Below, in pieces: positions 43,908 to 55,340 of a DNA stretch of 64,000 bases. Under the pieces are notes generated by a model, which was not told where the DNA came from, ran no database searches, and was given only the letters and a program-made list of their open reading frames with translations. Origin of the DNA: Budorcas taxicolor (lineage: Eukaryota; Chordata; Mammalia; Artiodactyla; Bovidae); contig NC_068910.1 in NCBI RefSeq assembly GCF_023091745.1, forward strand, positions 54,671,272-54,735,271, in the 5' to 3' direction. A program made the position numbers and the translations under genes. Every line of letters starts with the position of its first letter. Within the stretch, counting starts at the first letter, position 1.

Positions 43908-46550
43908 TGTTGTTGAACCGCAAAAGATGCCAGAATTCTTGGCCTCCAGAGGAGAAGAATTCAATCCAGGGCCAGAGACAAGGCTTGATCACAAGAGCGT
44001 TTGTGTAATAAAGTTTTATTAAAGTATAAAAGAGATAGAGAAAGCTTTTGACATAGACATCAGAAGCGGGCTGAAAGAGTGCCTCCTTGCTAGTCTTTAG
44101 CTGGATGTTATATAGATACTAGCAGTCTGCTAATTAGAGAAAGGAAATGTCTCAAAACTCAGAGAATGGCACTAGGCCCCCTCACCCACAACATGCATTG
44201 AGATTAATACTGGCATCATGTAGGTCAACCCAGGCCATAAAACGATTGACAGGAATCTTGAAGAAAGGCAGATTTCCAAACAAATACATAGTTTCATTAA
44301 CATAGATTAGGAGAACAATGTATGAGTATAACATACTGGTTTGTCAAGTCAGTTCTGGGCCTTTAGGCGGAAACTTTAGGAGCCTTTAGGCAATGGACTT
44401 GAAGACAGAGTCTAGGATAAATAGCTTAAATACAGAGTTAAATAGTTAAGTACATTAACATCAGTTCCGTTCAGTTGCTCAGTCGTGTCCGACTCTGCGA
44501 CCCCATGAATCACAGCACGCCAGGCCTCCCTGTCCATCACCAATGCCGGGAGTTTACCCAAACTCATGTCCATTGAGTCAGTGATGCCATCCAGCCATCT
44601 CATCCTCTGTTGTCCCCTTCTTCTCCTGCCCCTAATCACTCCCAGCATCAGGGTCTCTTCCAATGAGTCATCTCTTCGTATGAGGTGGCTAAAGTATTGG
44701 AGTTTCAGCTTCAACATCAGTCCTTCCAATGAACACCCAGGACTGATCTCCTTTAGAATGGACTGGTTGGATCTCCTTGCAGTCCAAGGGACTCTCAAGA
44801 GTCTTCTCCAACACCACAGTTCAAAAGCATCAATTCTTCAGCACTCAGCTTTCTTCACAGTCCAACTCTCACATCCATACATGACCACTGGAAAAAACTG
44901 TAGCCTTGACTAGATGGACCTTTGTTGGCAAAATGTCTCTGCTTTTGAATATGCTATCTAGGTTGGTCATAACTTTCCTTCCAAGAAGTGTCTTTTAATT
45001 TCATGGCTGCAGTCACCATCTGCAGTGATTTTGGAGCCCCCAAAAATAAAGTCTGACACTGTTTCCACTGTTTCCCCATCTGTTTCCCATGAAGTGATGG
45101 GACCAGATGCCATGATCTTCGTTTTCTGAATGTTGAGCTTTAAGCCAACTTTTTCACTCTCCTCTTTCACTTTCATCAAGAGGCTTTTTAGTTCCTCTTC
45201 ACTTTCTGCCATAAGGGTGGTGTCATCTGCATATCAGAGGTTATTGATATTTCTCCCCGCAATCTTGATTTAGCCCAGAGTTTCTCATGATGTACTCTGC
45301 ATATAAGTTGAATAAGCAGGGTGACAATATACAGCCTTGACGTACTCCTTTTCCTATTTGGAACCAGTCTGTTGTTCCATGTCCAGTTCTACCTGTTGCT
45401 TCCCGACCTGCATATAGGTTTCTCAAGAGGCAGGTCAGGTGGTCTGGTATTCCCATCTCTTTCAGAATTTTCCACAGTTTATTGTGATCCACACAGTCAA
45501 AGGCTTTGGCATAGTCAATAAAGAAGAAATAAATTTGTTTTTCTGGAACTCTCTTGCTTTTTCCATGATCCAGCAGATGTTGGCAATTTGATCTCTGGTT
45601 CCTCTGCCTTTACGAAAACCAGCTTGAACATCTGGGAGTTCACGGTTCACGTATTGCTGAAGCCTGGCTTGGAGAATTTTGAGCATTACTTTACTAGCGT
45701 GTGAGATGAGTGCAATTGTGCGGTAGTTTGAGCATTCTTTCGCGTTGCCTTTCTTTGAGATTGGAATGAAAACTGACTTTTTCCAGTCCTGTGGCCACTG
45801 CTGAGGTTTCCAAACTTGCTGGCATATGGAGTGCAGCACTTTCACAGCATCATCTTCCAGGATTTGAAATAGCTCCACTGGAATTCCATCACCTCCACTA
45901 GCTTTGTTCGTAGTGATGCTTTGTAAGGCCCACTTGACTTCACATTTCAGGATGTCTGGCTCTAGGTGAGTGATCACACCATCCATAGTTCAGGCACTCT
46001 GTCTATCAGATCTAGTCCCTTAAATCTATTTCTCACTTCCACTGTATAATCATAAGGAATTTGATTTAGGTCATACCTGAATGCTCTAGTGGTTTTAGCT
46101 TAAGACAAACATTTCCTTAAGAAAAATGCATTGGTTAGTTCGAGGTTTGAGAAAAGTTAGGTTCTGGTGGAACCAGGTGTCATTACGGCAACACAGAATT
46201 TTAAGAGAAACCTCTTTTTAAATTTCTATAGAGAAGGGAAAAAAACATAACACTGGTTTGTTTCCTCCTGTCGCTTAAGAGAGAGATAAAAAATGTCTGA
46301 CACTTGCAGCTTATTTCCTCCGTTTGGAGACCCCTGGCCTTCCTGACTGTTACCCTCTCAGTATTTGGGTATCTGGTCCCCAGAAAGGGCTCTGACCCCA
46401 GGTTAATATCAGTCAAGGAAGGCTTTTCACACACCACACTCTGTTTACCTTTCCTCTTCCTCATGCTCCCATCCTGAGCAGGGAAGTGGGGAAGGAAGAA
46501 AAAATATAAATGTCTCCCCTCACCTCCACTGCCTCCCAATCCACATCGCA
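43908..46550 (-). mobile_element. Probable LTR split by BovB
   Basis: 43908-44460 has LTR features: a left TGTTGTTGAAC end, and on the minus strand an AATAAAAC (complement of 44014-44022) followed by the R/U5-like end. LTR-like sequence seems to continue after the BovB at 46097-46550 (ACATTTCCTTAAGAAAAATGC, GAACCAGGTGTCATTACGGC). Joining the halves rests on memory of a ruminant class II LTR; the right edge is uncertain. Confidence 0.5.
44463..46096 (-). mobile_element. BovB LINE with internal deletion
   Basis: 1.63 kb antisense from CAGTTCCGTTCAGTTGCTCA. Minus-strand 45462-45986 is RT (ASGGDGIPVELFQILEDDAV, FIPISKKGNAKECSNY), 45241-45492 continues it (GKGVRQGCILSPCLF), and 44412-44798 is the C-terminal region. 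The catalytic box reads YADD but a TGA replaces the preceding Arg codon. Upstream of the RT the sequence jumps to endonuclease-end sequence (45987-46096), matching 42500-42615 of the other copy, so the linker is deleted. Confidence 0.92.
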
Positions 46551-47715
46551 GGTTTCTAAACTCAGATTACATCAAGAGTTTTAAATTAAATGGGACTGAA
46601 GTTTTAATTCCGATTTTATTAAACATTTTAATACCCCCAAAATGAGACTATTTATTCTTGATTCTTTAAAGTGATTGAAAGGGCTGTTGGATTGGCTTCA
46701 AATATCATCTAGCTGAGAAACAGAAATGTTAAGGAAAAGGCTATTTCAATATTTTACTTCCACTTGGTTTGGATTGTTAAATATGCTTATTATGGTAGTA
46801 GTGAACATCTTTGGGCATGGACCTTGATTCTTCTTTGAAGCAATTTCCTTAAGATAAATGCCCAGATGTGGGGTAATTGGTCAATTGTTATGAACATCAT
46901 TATGGCTTCAGATAAGCAATACTAAACTGATAACCCATAAGTTTACCAGAATAAACTGCTACTGGCAATGTAGGAAAACATAAATTTTATGCCAAATTTC
47001 ACTGTACCGTTGTCACCCTTGTGAGATGAGGTCCCAAGTCAGGGTCACAATAATAGAGTGGACAGTGTAGAACAGTACTCAGAACTCAGTTTCTCTTTGC
47101 ACCTATGACCATATATATAGGGGGAAATGGCAAATATTTATACAGATTTTGTTTTGCAAAGGAAAAGTGATTATATAGTACATATTTATATTCACTTGGT
47201 TGTTAGTATTTTCCCATATCAATATACAAAGTTCTGTCTTATTCTGTTGATGGAGAGCCCAATTTCTTTTAAGAAAACAATAATATATGTTAAAAAGAAA
47301 ATGTTAGGGGAAAGCCACATTACGTTTCTCATAACTAATTGATTAATTTTTACAAACACTACAGTCTTTTTTTTGTTGCTGCCTCTTTTCTTTATTGTTG
47401 CATTCTATAATATACATTATTTTCAAGGTGCTGTGTTGTACACTGTAGCATTCACTCACTTAATATACAGATATTGTATATACAGTCACAAATGAAACAA
47501 ACATAGCATCTGCCTTCTGGAGGAGTTTCCAACCTAATGGAAACTTTCAGTTTCTACTTTACCTTCTAAGGATAAGGTTAATACTTAAACCCCAAATGCA
47601 TATTATATCCCATATAGTTTGCTAGAACTTTGGCTACTAACTAATAGTGATCTTCCTAGTAGCCAAAACAAAGTGAGACATTTAAGCAGTAATTGTAACA
47701 TAAGTTACACCTGCT
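46551..47715. other. No firm feature; possible old L1 at 46795-46930
   Basis: A+T-rich. AGTGAACATCTTTGGGCATG and CCTTAAGATAAATGCCCAG resemble an old L1 3' end. Nothing else recognised. Confidence 0.4.
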
Positions 47716-47747
47716 GAGGAGATGCAACTCTATGCACATTTTGGGGA

Positions 47748-49177
47748 TCAGTTCAGTTCAGTCATTCAGTCAACTCTTTGCAACCCCATGGACTGGAGCA
47801 TGCCGGGCCTCCCTGTCCATCACCAACTCTCGGAGGCTACCCAAACTCACGTCCATCGAGTCAGTGATACCACCCAGCCCTCTCATCCTCTGTTGTCCCC
47901 TTCTCCTCCCGCCTTCAATCTTTCCCAGCATCGCCTTTTCCAATGAGTCAGTTCTTCGCATTAGGTGGCCCGAGTATTGGAGCTTCTCAGTCCTTCCAGT
48001 GAATATTCAGGACTGATTTCCTTTAGGATGGACTGGTTGGATCTCCTTGCAGTCCAAGCAACTCTCAAGAGTCTTCTCCAACATCACAGTTCAAAAGCAT
48101 CAATTCTTTGGTGCTCAGCTTTCTTTATAGTCCAACTCTCACATCCATACATGACCACTGGAAAAAGGAGAGCTTTGACTGTATGTACCTTTGTCGGCAA
48201 AGTCATGTCTCTGCTTTTCAATATGGTGTCTAGGTTGGTCATAGCTTTTCTTCCAAGGAGCAAGCATCTTTTAATTTCATGGCTGCAGTCACCATCTGCA
48301 GTGATTTTGGAGCCCCCCAAAATAAAGTCTCTCACTGTTTCCGTTATTTCCCCATCTATTTGCCAAGAAGTGATGGGACCAGATGCCAGGATCTTAATTT
48401 TTTGAATGTTGAGTTTTAAACCAACTTTTTTACTCCTCTTTCACTTTTATCAAGAGGCTCTTTAGTTCCTCTTCACTTTCTGCCATAAGGGTGGTGTCAT
48501 CTGCATATCTGAGGTTATTGATATTTCTCCTGGCAATCTTGATTCCAGCTTGTGCTTCATCCAGCCCAGCATTTCACATGATGTATTCTGCATATAAGTT
48601 AAGCAGGGTGACAATATTCAGCCTTGATGTACTCCTTTCCTGATTTGGAGTACTGTTGTTCCATGTCAAGTTCTAACTTGCTTTTTGACCTGCATACAGA
48701 TTTCTCAGGAGGCAGGTCAGGTAGTCTGATATTCCCATCTCTTGAAGAATTTTCTACAGTTTGTTTTGATCCACACAGTCAAAGTCTTTGGTGTAGTCAA
48801 TAAAGCAGAAATAGATGTTTTTCTGGAACTCTCTTGCTTTTTCAATGATCCAACAGATGTTGGCAATTTGATCTCTGGTTCCTCTGCCTTTTCTAAATCC
48901 AGTTTGCACATCTGGAACTTCGTTGTTCACATACTGTTGAAGCCTGGCATGGAGAATTTTGAATATTACTTTACTAGTGTGTGAGATGAGTGCAATTGTG
49001 TGGTAGTTTGAACATTCTTTGGCCTTGCCTTTCTTTGGGGTTGGAATGAAAACAGACCTTTTCCAGTCCTGTGGCCATTGCTGAGTTTTCCAAATTTGCT
49101 GGCATATTGAGTGCAGCACTTTCACAGCATCATCTTTTAGGATTTGAAATAGCTCAACTATTTCAAATAGTTGCACA
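47748..49177 (-). mobile_element. BovB LINE with ~30-bp target duplication
   Basis: 1.43 kb antisense. Minus-strand 48754-49176 carries the RT start (FIPTPKKGKAKECSNY, FIDYTKDFDCVDQNKL, where the usual KAFD reads KDFD). 48084-48335 carries VMYGCESWTIKK. The frames are broken. The target duplication is GAGGAGATGCAACTCTATGC plus CACA(T/G)TTTGGGG at 47716-47747 and 49178-49208, with one mismatch. Confidence 0.95.
49142..49168. repeat. 11-bp foldback at BovB 5' junction
   Basis: ATTTGAAATAG (49142-49152), a 5-base loop, then CTATTTCAAAT (49158-49168): a perfect inverted repeat at the truncation point. Confidence 0.92.
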
Positions 49178-49478
49178 GAGGAGATGCAACTCTATGCACA
49201 GTTTGGGGGATGGAGAGCATTTTTCCTGTAAGTTCTCATTAAAGAAATACTTCATAATGTAGAGAACTATGTTCTCAACATTATCTCATTAGTCAGCACA
49301 AACTGAATTTCAAAGAACTGTTTTCTATCACGTATTTCAATATAAGTGATGATGTAATGCCAAACGCAATTCAGGAAAATAAGGTCTCTGAGGAGAATAG
49401 AGCTCATGGGCAAGGCACACAGCTTTCTGACTTGATCCACTGCCATAATTTAGAGGGTCTAGAGTCTACACTCCAGAA

Positions 49479-49581
49479 TATATATGTGTATATATATACA
49501 CACACATATGTAATATATATACATATACACATGTATATACATATGTGTATATATTATATATATACATATATATATATTACC
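49479..49581. repeat. TA/CA-rich low-complexity tract
   Basis: About 100 bp of TATA/CACA/CATA; strongly palindromic composition. Confidence 0.9.
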
Positions 49582-50205
49582 ATTATGGTTTATCCCAGGA
49601 GACTGGATATAGTTCCCTGTGCTGTATAGTAGGACTTTGTTTTTTAATCCATCCTGTATATAACAGTTTGCACCCACTGATCCGTAACTCCCACCCTGTC
49701 CCTCCTCCACCCCCACCTCCCCTTGGCAACCACACTCCGTTCTCTATGTCTGTGAGTCTGTTTGTTTCATAGATAAGTTCACTTGCATCATAGTTTTAAA
49801 TTTTTTATTTATTTATTTTGGCTGCTGCTGGGTCTTTGTTGCTTTGCACGGGCTTTCTGTAGTTGCGGCAAATGGGGGCTACTCTTCGTTGCGGTGTGTG
49901 GGCTTCTCCCTGCGGTGGCTTCTCCTGTTGGAGAGTGCAGGCTCTAGGTGCATGGGCTTCAGGAGTTGTGGCATGCAGGCTTAGCTGTGCCACAGCATGT
50001 GGAGTCTTCCTGGACCAGGGATCCAACTCACACCCTCTGCATTGGCAGGTGGATTCTTATCCACTGTGCCACCAGGGAAGACCTGTGTAATATTTTATGT
50101 CCCACATATAAGCAATATCACGATGCTTGTCTTTTTCTGACTTACTCACTTAGTATGATCATCTCTATCCATGTTGCTGCAAATGAGATGCTTATTATTA
50201 ATATT
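49582..50205 (-). mobile_element. L1 3' end split by CHR SINE
   Basis: ATTATGGTTTATCCCAGGAG, TAGTTCCCTGTGCTGTATAG and TCTGTGAGTCTGTTTGTTTC to 49795. It resumes at 50084 with TTTTATGTCCCACATATAAG and ATGATCATCTCTATCCATG. Confidence 0.85.
49799..50083 (-). mobile_element. CHR-type SINE, long form, full length
   Basis: ATTTATTTATTTTGGCTGCT, GTTGCTTTGCACGGGCTTTC, GGCTTCTCCTGTTGGAGAG, CCAGGGATCCAACTCAC and the head CACTGTGCCACCAGGGAAGA. Confidence 0.92.
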
Positions 50206-50335
50206 CTTATTTTTAGGTGAGGAAACTGATTTAGGGAAGGTAAATCACTTTACTTCAAACAGTGAATTAGTAGCTGGGCTTGGATCTAGGGGTAAAGTCT
50301 AATCTAAAATTTGTATTTCTAACCACAATATTAAA
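50195..50335 (+). mobile_element. MIR SINE fragment
   Basis: TTTTTAGGTGAGGAAACTGA, GGTAAATCACTTTACTTCAA and TAGTAGCTGGGCTTGGATC. Confidence 0.75.
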
Positions 50336-50492
50336 AGATTTAGTGACAGGCTGAGAAATCTCAGGATACAGACTCTTTTGGTTTCACAATAACAGGTACC
50401 CAGTAAACCATCACAGAATCCAGTGTCCAAACTCAGAGCTATGTCTATGAATTTCTTCCCTTCACTTTATGGGGTTTCTCTGATTTCTATCA

Positions 50493-51112
50493 AGGCTTTC
50501 CTGATAGCTAAGTTGGTAAAGAATCCACCTGTAATGCAGGAGACCCTGGTTAGATTCTGAGATCGGGAAGATCCACCGGAGAAAGGATAGGCTACCCACT
50601 CCAGTATTCTTAGGCTTCCCTTGTGGCTCACCTGGTAAAGAATCCACCTACAATGTGGGAGATCTGGGCCCTGCGTTGCAAAGATTCCCTGAATGTGGGA
50701 AAGGCTACCCACTCCAGTATTCTTGCATGGAGAATTCCATGGACTAGGGTCACAAAGACATGACTGAGCAACTTTCACTTTTTTTTCGGGTTTCCCTTAA
50801 AGAGTCTGTAGCTCAGTTAGTAAATAATACACCTGCAATGCAGGAGACCCTGGTTTGATTCCTGGGTCAGGAAGATCCACTGGAGAAGGGATAGGCTACC
50901 CACTCCAGTATTCTTGGACTTCCCTGGTAGCTCAGCTGATAAAGAATCCACCTGCAATGCAGGAGACCTGGATTCAATCCCTGGGTTGGGAAGATCCCCT
51001 GGAGAAAGGAATGGTTATGCACTCCAGTATTCTGGCCTGGAGAATTCCATGGACTGTATAGTCCATGGGGTTGCAAAGAGTCAGACTAGACTGAGTGACT
51101 TTCTCTTTTTTT
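50493..51112 (+). mobile_element. Four Bov-tA units head to tail
   Basis: Units start near 50493, 50610, 50788 and 50918. Units 1 and 3 stop at CCCACTCCAGTATTCTT, where the next head begins. Units 2 and 4 run to the TGAGCAACTTTCACTTTTTT or GAGTGACTTTCTCTTTTTTT end. This is two dimers in tandem, each a truncated plus a complete unit. Confidence 0.93.
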
Positions 51113-51257
51113 TCTGATTTCTAGGATGTAAGGATTCAGGACGTGGTGGGCTGTTTTCCAGGCGTTATCTTTGGGCCAAAGTATGTTTGCTGGGCGGCCT
51201 CCTCGGTCCTGCTATGGGCTCTGTTCTCCCAGGTTCCCGCATCTGAATGCCTCCCAC

Positions 51258-51378
51258 CCCTGGTACCCCTCCCTGGTGGTCAGCAGTGGTAACTCCCACC
51301 CCTGGTGGTCCGGCAGTGGTAACTCTCACCCCTGGTCCCCCTCCTTGGTGGTCCGGCAGTGGTAACTCCCACCGGTGC
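51258..51378 (+). repeat. Short minisatellite
   Basis: Repeats of GGTGGTCCGGCAGTGGTAAC and CTCCCACCCCTGGT with alternating ~30 and ~40-60 bp spacing; three to four units. The overlapping frame repeats GNSHPW peptides and is not a gene call. Confidence 0.85.
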
Positions 51379-52384
51379 TTTCTCTAGTTCCTGTTCTGAT
51401 TCACTGAAGTACAGATATTGTTTGGGGATCTCTTGTTTAGTTTCTTTCATTCATATCCTTTCCTCAGTGACCTGACTTTCCTATTCTTCTTTTTCCCATT
51501 GGTCACTTTCTGACATTTTGAACATTTATGTTTACACTGTCCATATCTATGTTGAATCTACATGAAACGACCCTTGTCATCTACACTTGAAGAAACGGGC
51601 TATTTGTCCACATACCACTTGCCAAGGTTTTGTTTTTCCTACAGCTGCCTTCTCTTGATGGGACATTTATGGGCTTCTTTTCAAACACTGAGATCTGAAG
51701 ACTTGACTGAATTTTCTCCAAAATTGTGTTTCCCGGCACCATCTGGAGTTTTCTGTATCCTTTGATAGTTCAGTTCTACACAGGCAGAATTTGGGCACCA
51801 AAAGGGATGCCTTTTCTCATACATTAAGCTAATAACTATTTTTCCAACCACATTTGCTCACAGAATCGAAACTATTCTCAAAATCCATTAGCTGAGTGCT
51901 GAGATCCCTGATGACTTAAACTTTGATGGAGTGAGAAATTAATCAATTTCTGCCTGGAAGGTTTCTGTTAGTGCTACCAGATTAAGAAACCTCGCCAGAG
52001 CTTCTACTTGATAAACAACAGGAATGGGCAGCCAGACAAAGCCATCTCGGGTGGGACTCTGGGCCATCAGAGAGCAAGAGGGCGTGTGGGGTTGGTGTTG
52101 GCACACTCGTCCCCCCTTTCAGGAGAGGACACGCTTACAACATTTGTAGGTGTCTGTCTAAGAGTGGGGTCCCTGACACAGAGATTTGAGTGACTTATGA
52201 GGGAGTGCTCTTCAGCAATAACCTGCTGGGGAGCAGAGGAAGGGGATGGGAAAGGGAACGAATGGAACACTTCAGTGGAAACAGTCTCACTTGCCGTTGG
52301 TCCATGGTGCTCTGGAGTGTGCGCAGTGCCCTGGGACTGCTGCAGCTTGAAGGAAGGGGCTAGGCTTTTCAAAAATTAGTTAAC
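51379..52384. other. No recognised feature
   Basis: About 1 kb; nothing recognised. Confidence 0.5.
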
Positions 52385-52631
52385 TTATTCATCTTTGGCC
52401 GCACTGGGTCTTGGTTGCTTCGAGAGGGCTTTCTCTCTCTGTGGTGCACGGCCTTCTCACTTGTGGAGCAAGGGCTTCTCTTGTGGAGCACGGCTCTAGT
52501 GCAAAGGCTCGGTAGTTGTGGCACAAGAGTTCAGTTGCCCCTTGGTAAGCGGGCTCTTCCTGGACCAGGGATCAAAACCGTGTCCCCTGCATTGGCAGGC
52601 AGATTCTTAACCACTAGACCACCAGGGATGT
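52385..52631 (-). mobile_element. CHR-type SINE, long form
   Basis: TTTGGCCGCACTGGGTCTTG, GTGGAGCAAGGGCTTCTC, GGACCAGGGATCAAAACCG and the head CACTAGACCACCAGGGATG. Confidence 0.9.
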
Positions 52632-53714
52632 TCTGGACTTTTTTTTTGAAACTCCTTATCAGTTACCTGCCCCTGCCCCCCTCCTCTGTCTATCAACTTC
52701 TAAGCGTCCTCTGCCCACCTGATGATCTTCAGCCAAGTATTAATATAATCCCTGGCAAAGCGGCTTAGGTGAGCCATTAAGTGCTATACTTGCAGCCACT
52801 GGGGTCTGGACACATCAGCTGGTCAAGGGTGCTGGCTGTTGTGGTTCCAATGGGGACCCACTTCCTGGGTTGATGATGGTTTCCAGCCATGTCCTCACAT
52901 GGCAGAGAGAGAGGGAGGTCTTGCCCTCATGACCTGTCTAACCTAATTACTCCTTAGTCCCTGATAATGTCACATCAAGGTTCAGTGCTTCAGTGTATGA
53001 ACTGGGTGAGGGACAGAAACATTCAGTCCAAAACAGCAGGAAGATGGAAGAATGGATAGAGTCAGCCCCAGTGGATGTCTGCTCTTGGCTCACCAGGTAT
53101 AACTGTGTCATGTGGCCACACGGAGCTACAAGAGTGGCTGAGAAAATGAGATTTTGGCACTTCTGATCTCAGTAATAGAGGTAGGGAGGGGACCATGAGG
53201 CTGACATTGGAGCCTGGGTCAGATCCCTAGCAGTATCTCTGTGGAGCCTTTACTTGTTGACATTGTTTTCTGAGGAGCTGCTTATTGATGACTGAATGTG
53301 GGCAACATTGCTAGTTTCCTTAAAAAGGAACGAGAGATGCTAATGAACTTTGGGGAACTTGCTGTCCACGGAGGGAGGTTGATCAGTAGGTCAAGACCTC
53401 TATTCAGTGTGACAAAGGCTATGAGAAAGGCCTGGCTCTCCACACTGTCCCACAGAACAGGAGGCCCAGAGGATGGACTCGGTCAGTTGGCTTGAGAGAC
53501 GCTGTTGGTTCATCACATGTTGGAACAAAATTCTTGGTGTCTAATGTGACTGGGGTGAGGAATATGTGGGAACTGGCAGGGATCCGTCACCTTGCAGATT
53601 TGGAGAATGGTTGGTGGTTAGATCAAGTTTATTGCAGAATGTGGAGTCCAAGCGCTCTTACAGAACCGTTGACAGGAGCTGGCCAGCATGCTGCTGGAAA
53701 ACCAGTGGCGAAGG
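52632..53714. other. No recognised feature
   Basis: About 1.1 kb. Open frames 53298-53495 and 53492-53806 overlap by a few bases but show no recognised motif. Confidence 0.5.
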
Positions 53715-54160
53715 TCAACTCAGCTCTCACTCTGGGTCAAGTTCTGGGAGTCAAGCTCTTCACATTGACGAGCTCTCCTAACTCTCACAGCACGACTGGT
53801 CCCTAGTACATCCTCCCCATTTTACAGAGGAAGGAACTGAGGCTTAGGAAGAGTAACTCATCTCAGGTTACACAGCCCTAAGTGATGGCACCCAGTGTGT
53901 GAGCCTGTGTGCTAACAGTCGTGTCCAACTCTGCAATCCTATGGACTGTAGCCCAGCAGATTCCTCTGTCCATGGGATTCTCCAGGCAAGAATACTGGAG
54001 AGGGTTGCCATGCCCTCCTCCAGAGGATCTTCCTGACCCAGGATCCAACCCATGTCTCTGGAGTCTCCTGCAGTGGCAGGTGGGTTCTTTACCACTAGCA
54101 CCACCTGGGAAGCCCAAAGACACCCAGATCTGAGCCCAAATAGCCTGATTCCAGTGTCTG
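53715..54160 (+). mobile_element. MIR SINE split by Bov-tA
   Basis: CCTCCCCATTTTACAGAGGA, GGAACTGAGGCTTAGGAAG and AGGTTACACAGCCCTAAG, then the SINE, then AGATCTGAGCCCAAATAGCC. The MIR reads through the insertion. Confidence 0.82.
53912..54117 (-). mobile_element. Bov-tA SINE in MIR
   Basis: From GTGCTAACAGTCGTGTCCAA to CACCACCTGGGAAGCCC. The flanks CACCCAG.TGTGAGCC and CACCCAGATCTGAGCC are an imperfect target duplication. Confidence 0.93.
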
Positions 54161-54617
54161 CTCTTAACTCTTGGTTAATTCAGCAGACATCTCCTGAGCC
54201 TCAGTGATGTCACAGATGCTGTTTTAGGTGCAGGGGATACAGTGCACAAGACAGACAAAACTGTGGTCCTTATGGAGCTTACCTTTTCGTGTAAGTAGCA
54301 AATACAACATTGTATAATGAATGAATCTTATTATAACCTAATGAAATAAATAAAATATTTATTTTAAAATAAATCACAATTTTATAACCCGCATGTAGTA
54401 ATAATGTAACTATGTAATAAGAAGGCTTTACCTTAGTGGTAATGCTGCTGCCACTGTAGTACCCTGCCTCCTGGCAGAACTGGGGCCCCGTGTGGAGTTT
54501 GGGAAGCACAGGATGTGTCCTGGGCCAACACAGGGATGGAGCTGACACTTCTGTGCTGGTACTACAGCCTGAAAACTTGGTTTCCAGGAGGGAAATCCTG
54601 GCTGTCTGGTGCTTCCT
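54161..54617. other. No firm feature
   Basis: 54170-54285 (GTTTTAGGTGCAGGGGATAC, GTCCTTATGGAGCTTACC) resembles a widespread ancient mammalian repeat I cannot name with confidence; the rest is A+T-rich. Confidence 0.4.
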
Positions 54618-54762
54618 TTTTTTCTGTTTTTTTTTTTTTCTTTTTTGTTTTTTTAGCCACATCACACAGCTTATGAGATCTTAGTTCCCCACCAGGAGTT
54701 GAACTCAGGCCCTCAGCAGTGAGAATGCAGAGTCTTAACCACTGGACCACCAGGGAATTCCC
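54618..54762 (-). mobile_element. CHR-type SINE, short form
   Basis: A long T-rich tail, then GAGATCTTAGTTCCCC and the head CACTGGACCACCAGGGAATT. Confidence 0.87.
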
Positions 54763-55340
54763 CTCCATGAATGGTGCTGGTTTTGATGAGAGCTTTGTCC
54801 TGGGAGGATCAGAGATAAGTGTACATAAGACAACCAAGCCACAGAGTACAGCAGGACAGGTCAAGACTGAACTCAAGGTCAAACATTACAGTGGCAGCTC
54901 TGGGACAAAACTCAGGTGTTTTATCAGAAATCTATCATGCAGCTAAAGATACGCAGCGTGGGTCTGAGTCTGAAACCATCTGCCTCTTTCTGTTTTCTTT
55001 CCAACCTCAGGGTCATGATCAGAGATAGGCCTTTATATGGCAAGTTCTGTTTTGTTAATTCCATGAGGTTGGATCTCATTTTAGACTTTAGAGAGCCAAG
55101 CTGTAGAATCATACCATAAATCTTATTACGGAGGGATGGGACAGCTTTTAGTTGAAGAAAAGGAATCGTAAACTACTGTACAGCCAAGGAAAATAACATA
55201 GCTACAAAGCTCTAGGCCCATAACACTTTGTGTGTAGGGGTCAGGTTTGTTCAGGAAATTAAGGGAATTATTTAAATCATGCACTGAGTTTGCTATCAAA
55301 TAGGAGCAAGTAGAAGAATTAAAGTGGGAGAAAAGGGAAA
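54763..55340. other. No recognised feature
   Basis: Nothing recognised. Confidence 0.5.

Noticed and set aside
41018..46096. One BovB split by an inversion (5' half at 41-42.9 kb, 3' half at 44.5-46.1 kb)
   Set aside because: The two pieces overlap by about 100 bp of endonuclease-end sequence, so they are separate copies.
50493..51112. CRISPR-like array of regular repeats
   Set aside because: Units are ruminant SINEs of unequal length without spacers; the genome is eukaryotic.
53298..53806. Two abutting plus-strand frames of 65 and 104 codons
   Set aside because: No recognised domain; the second runs into a MIR.
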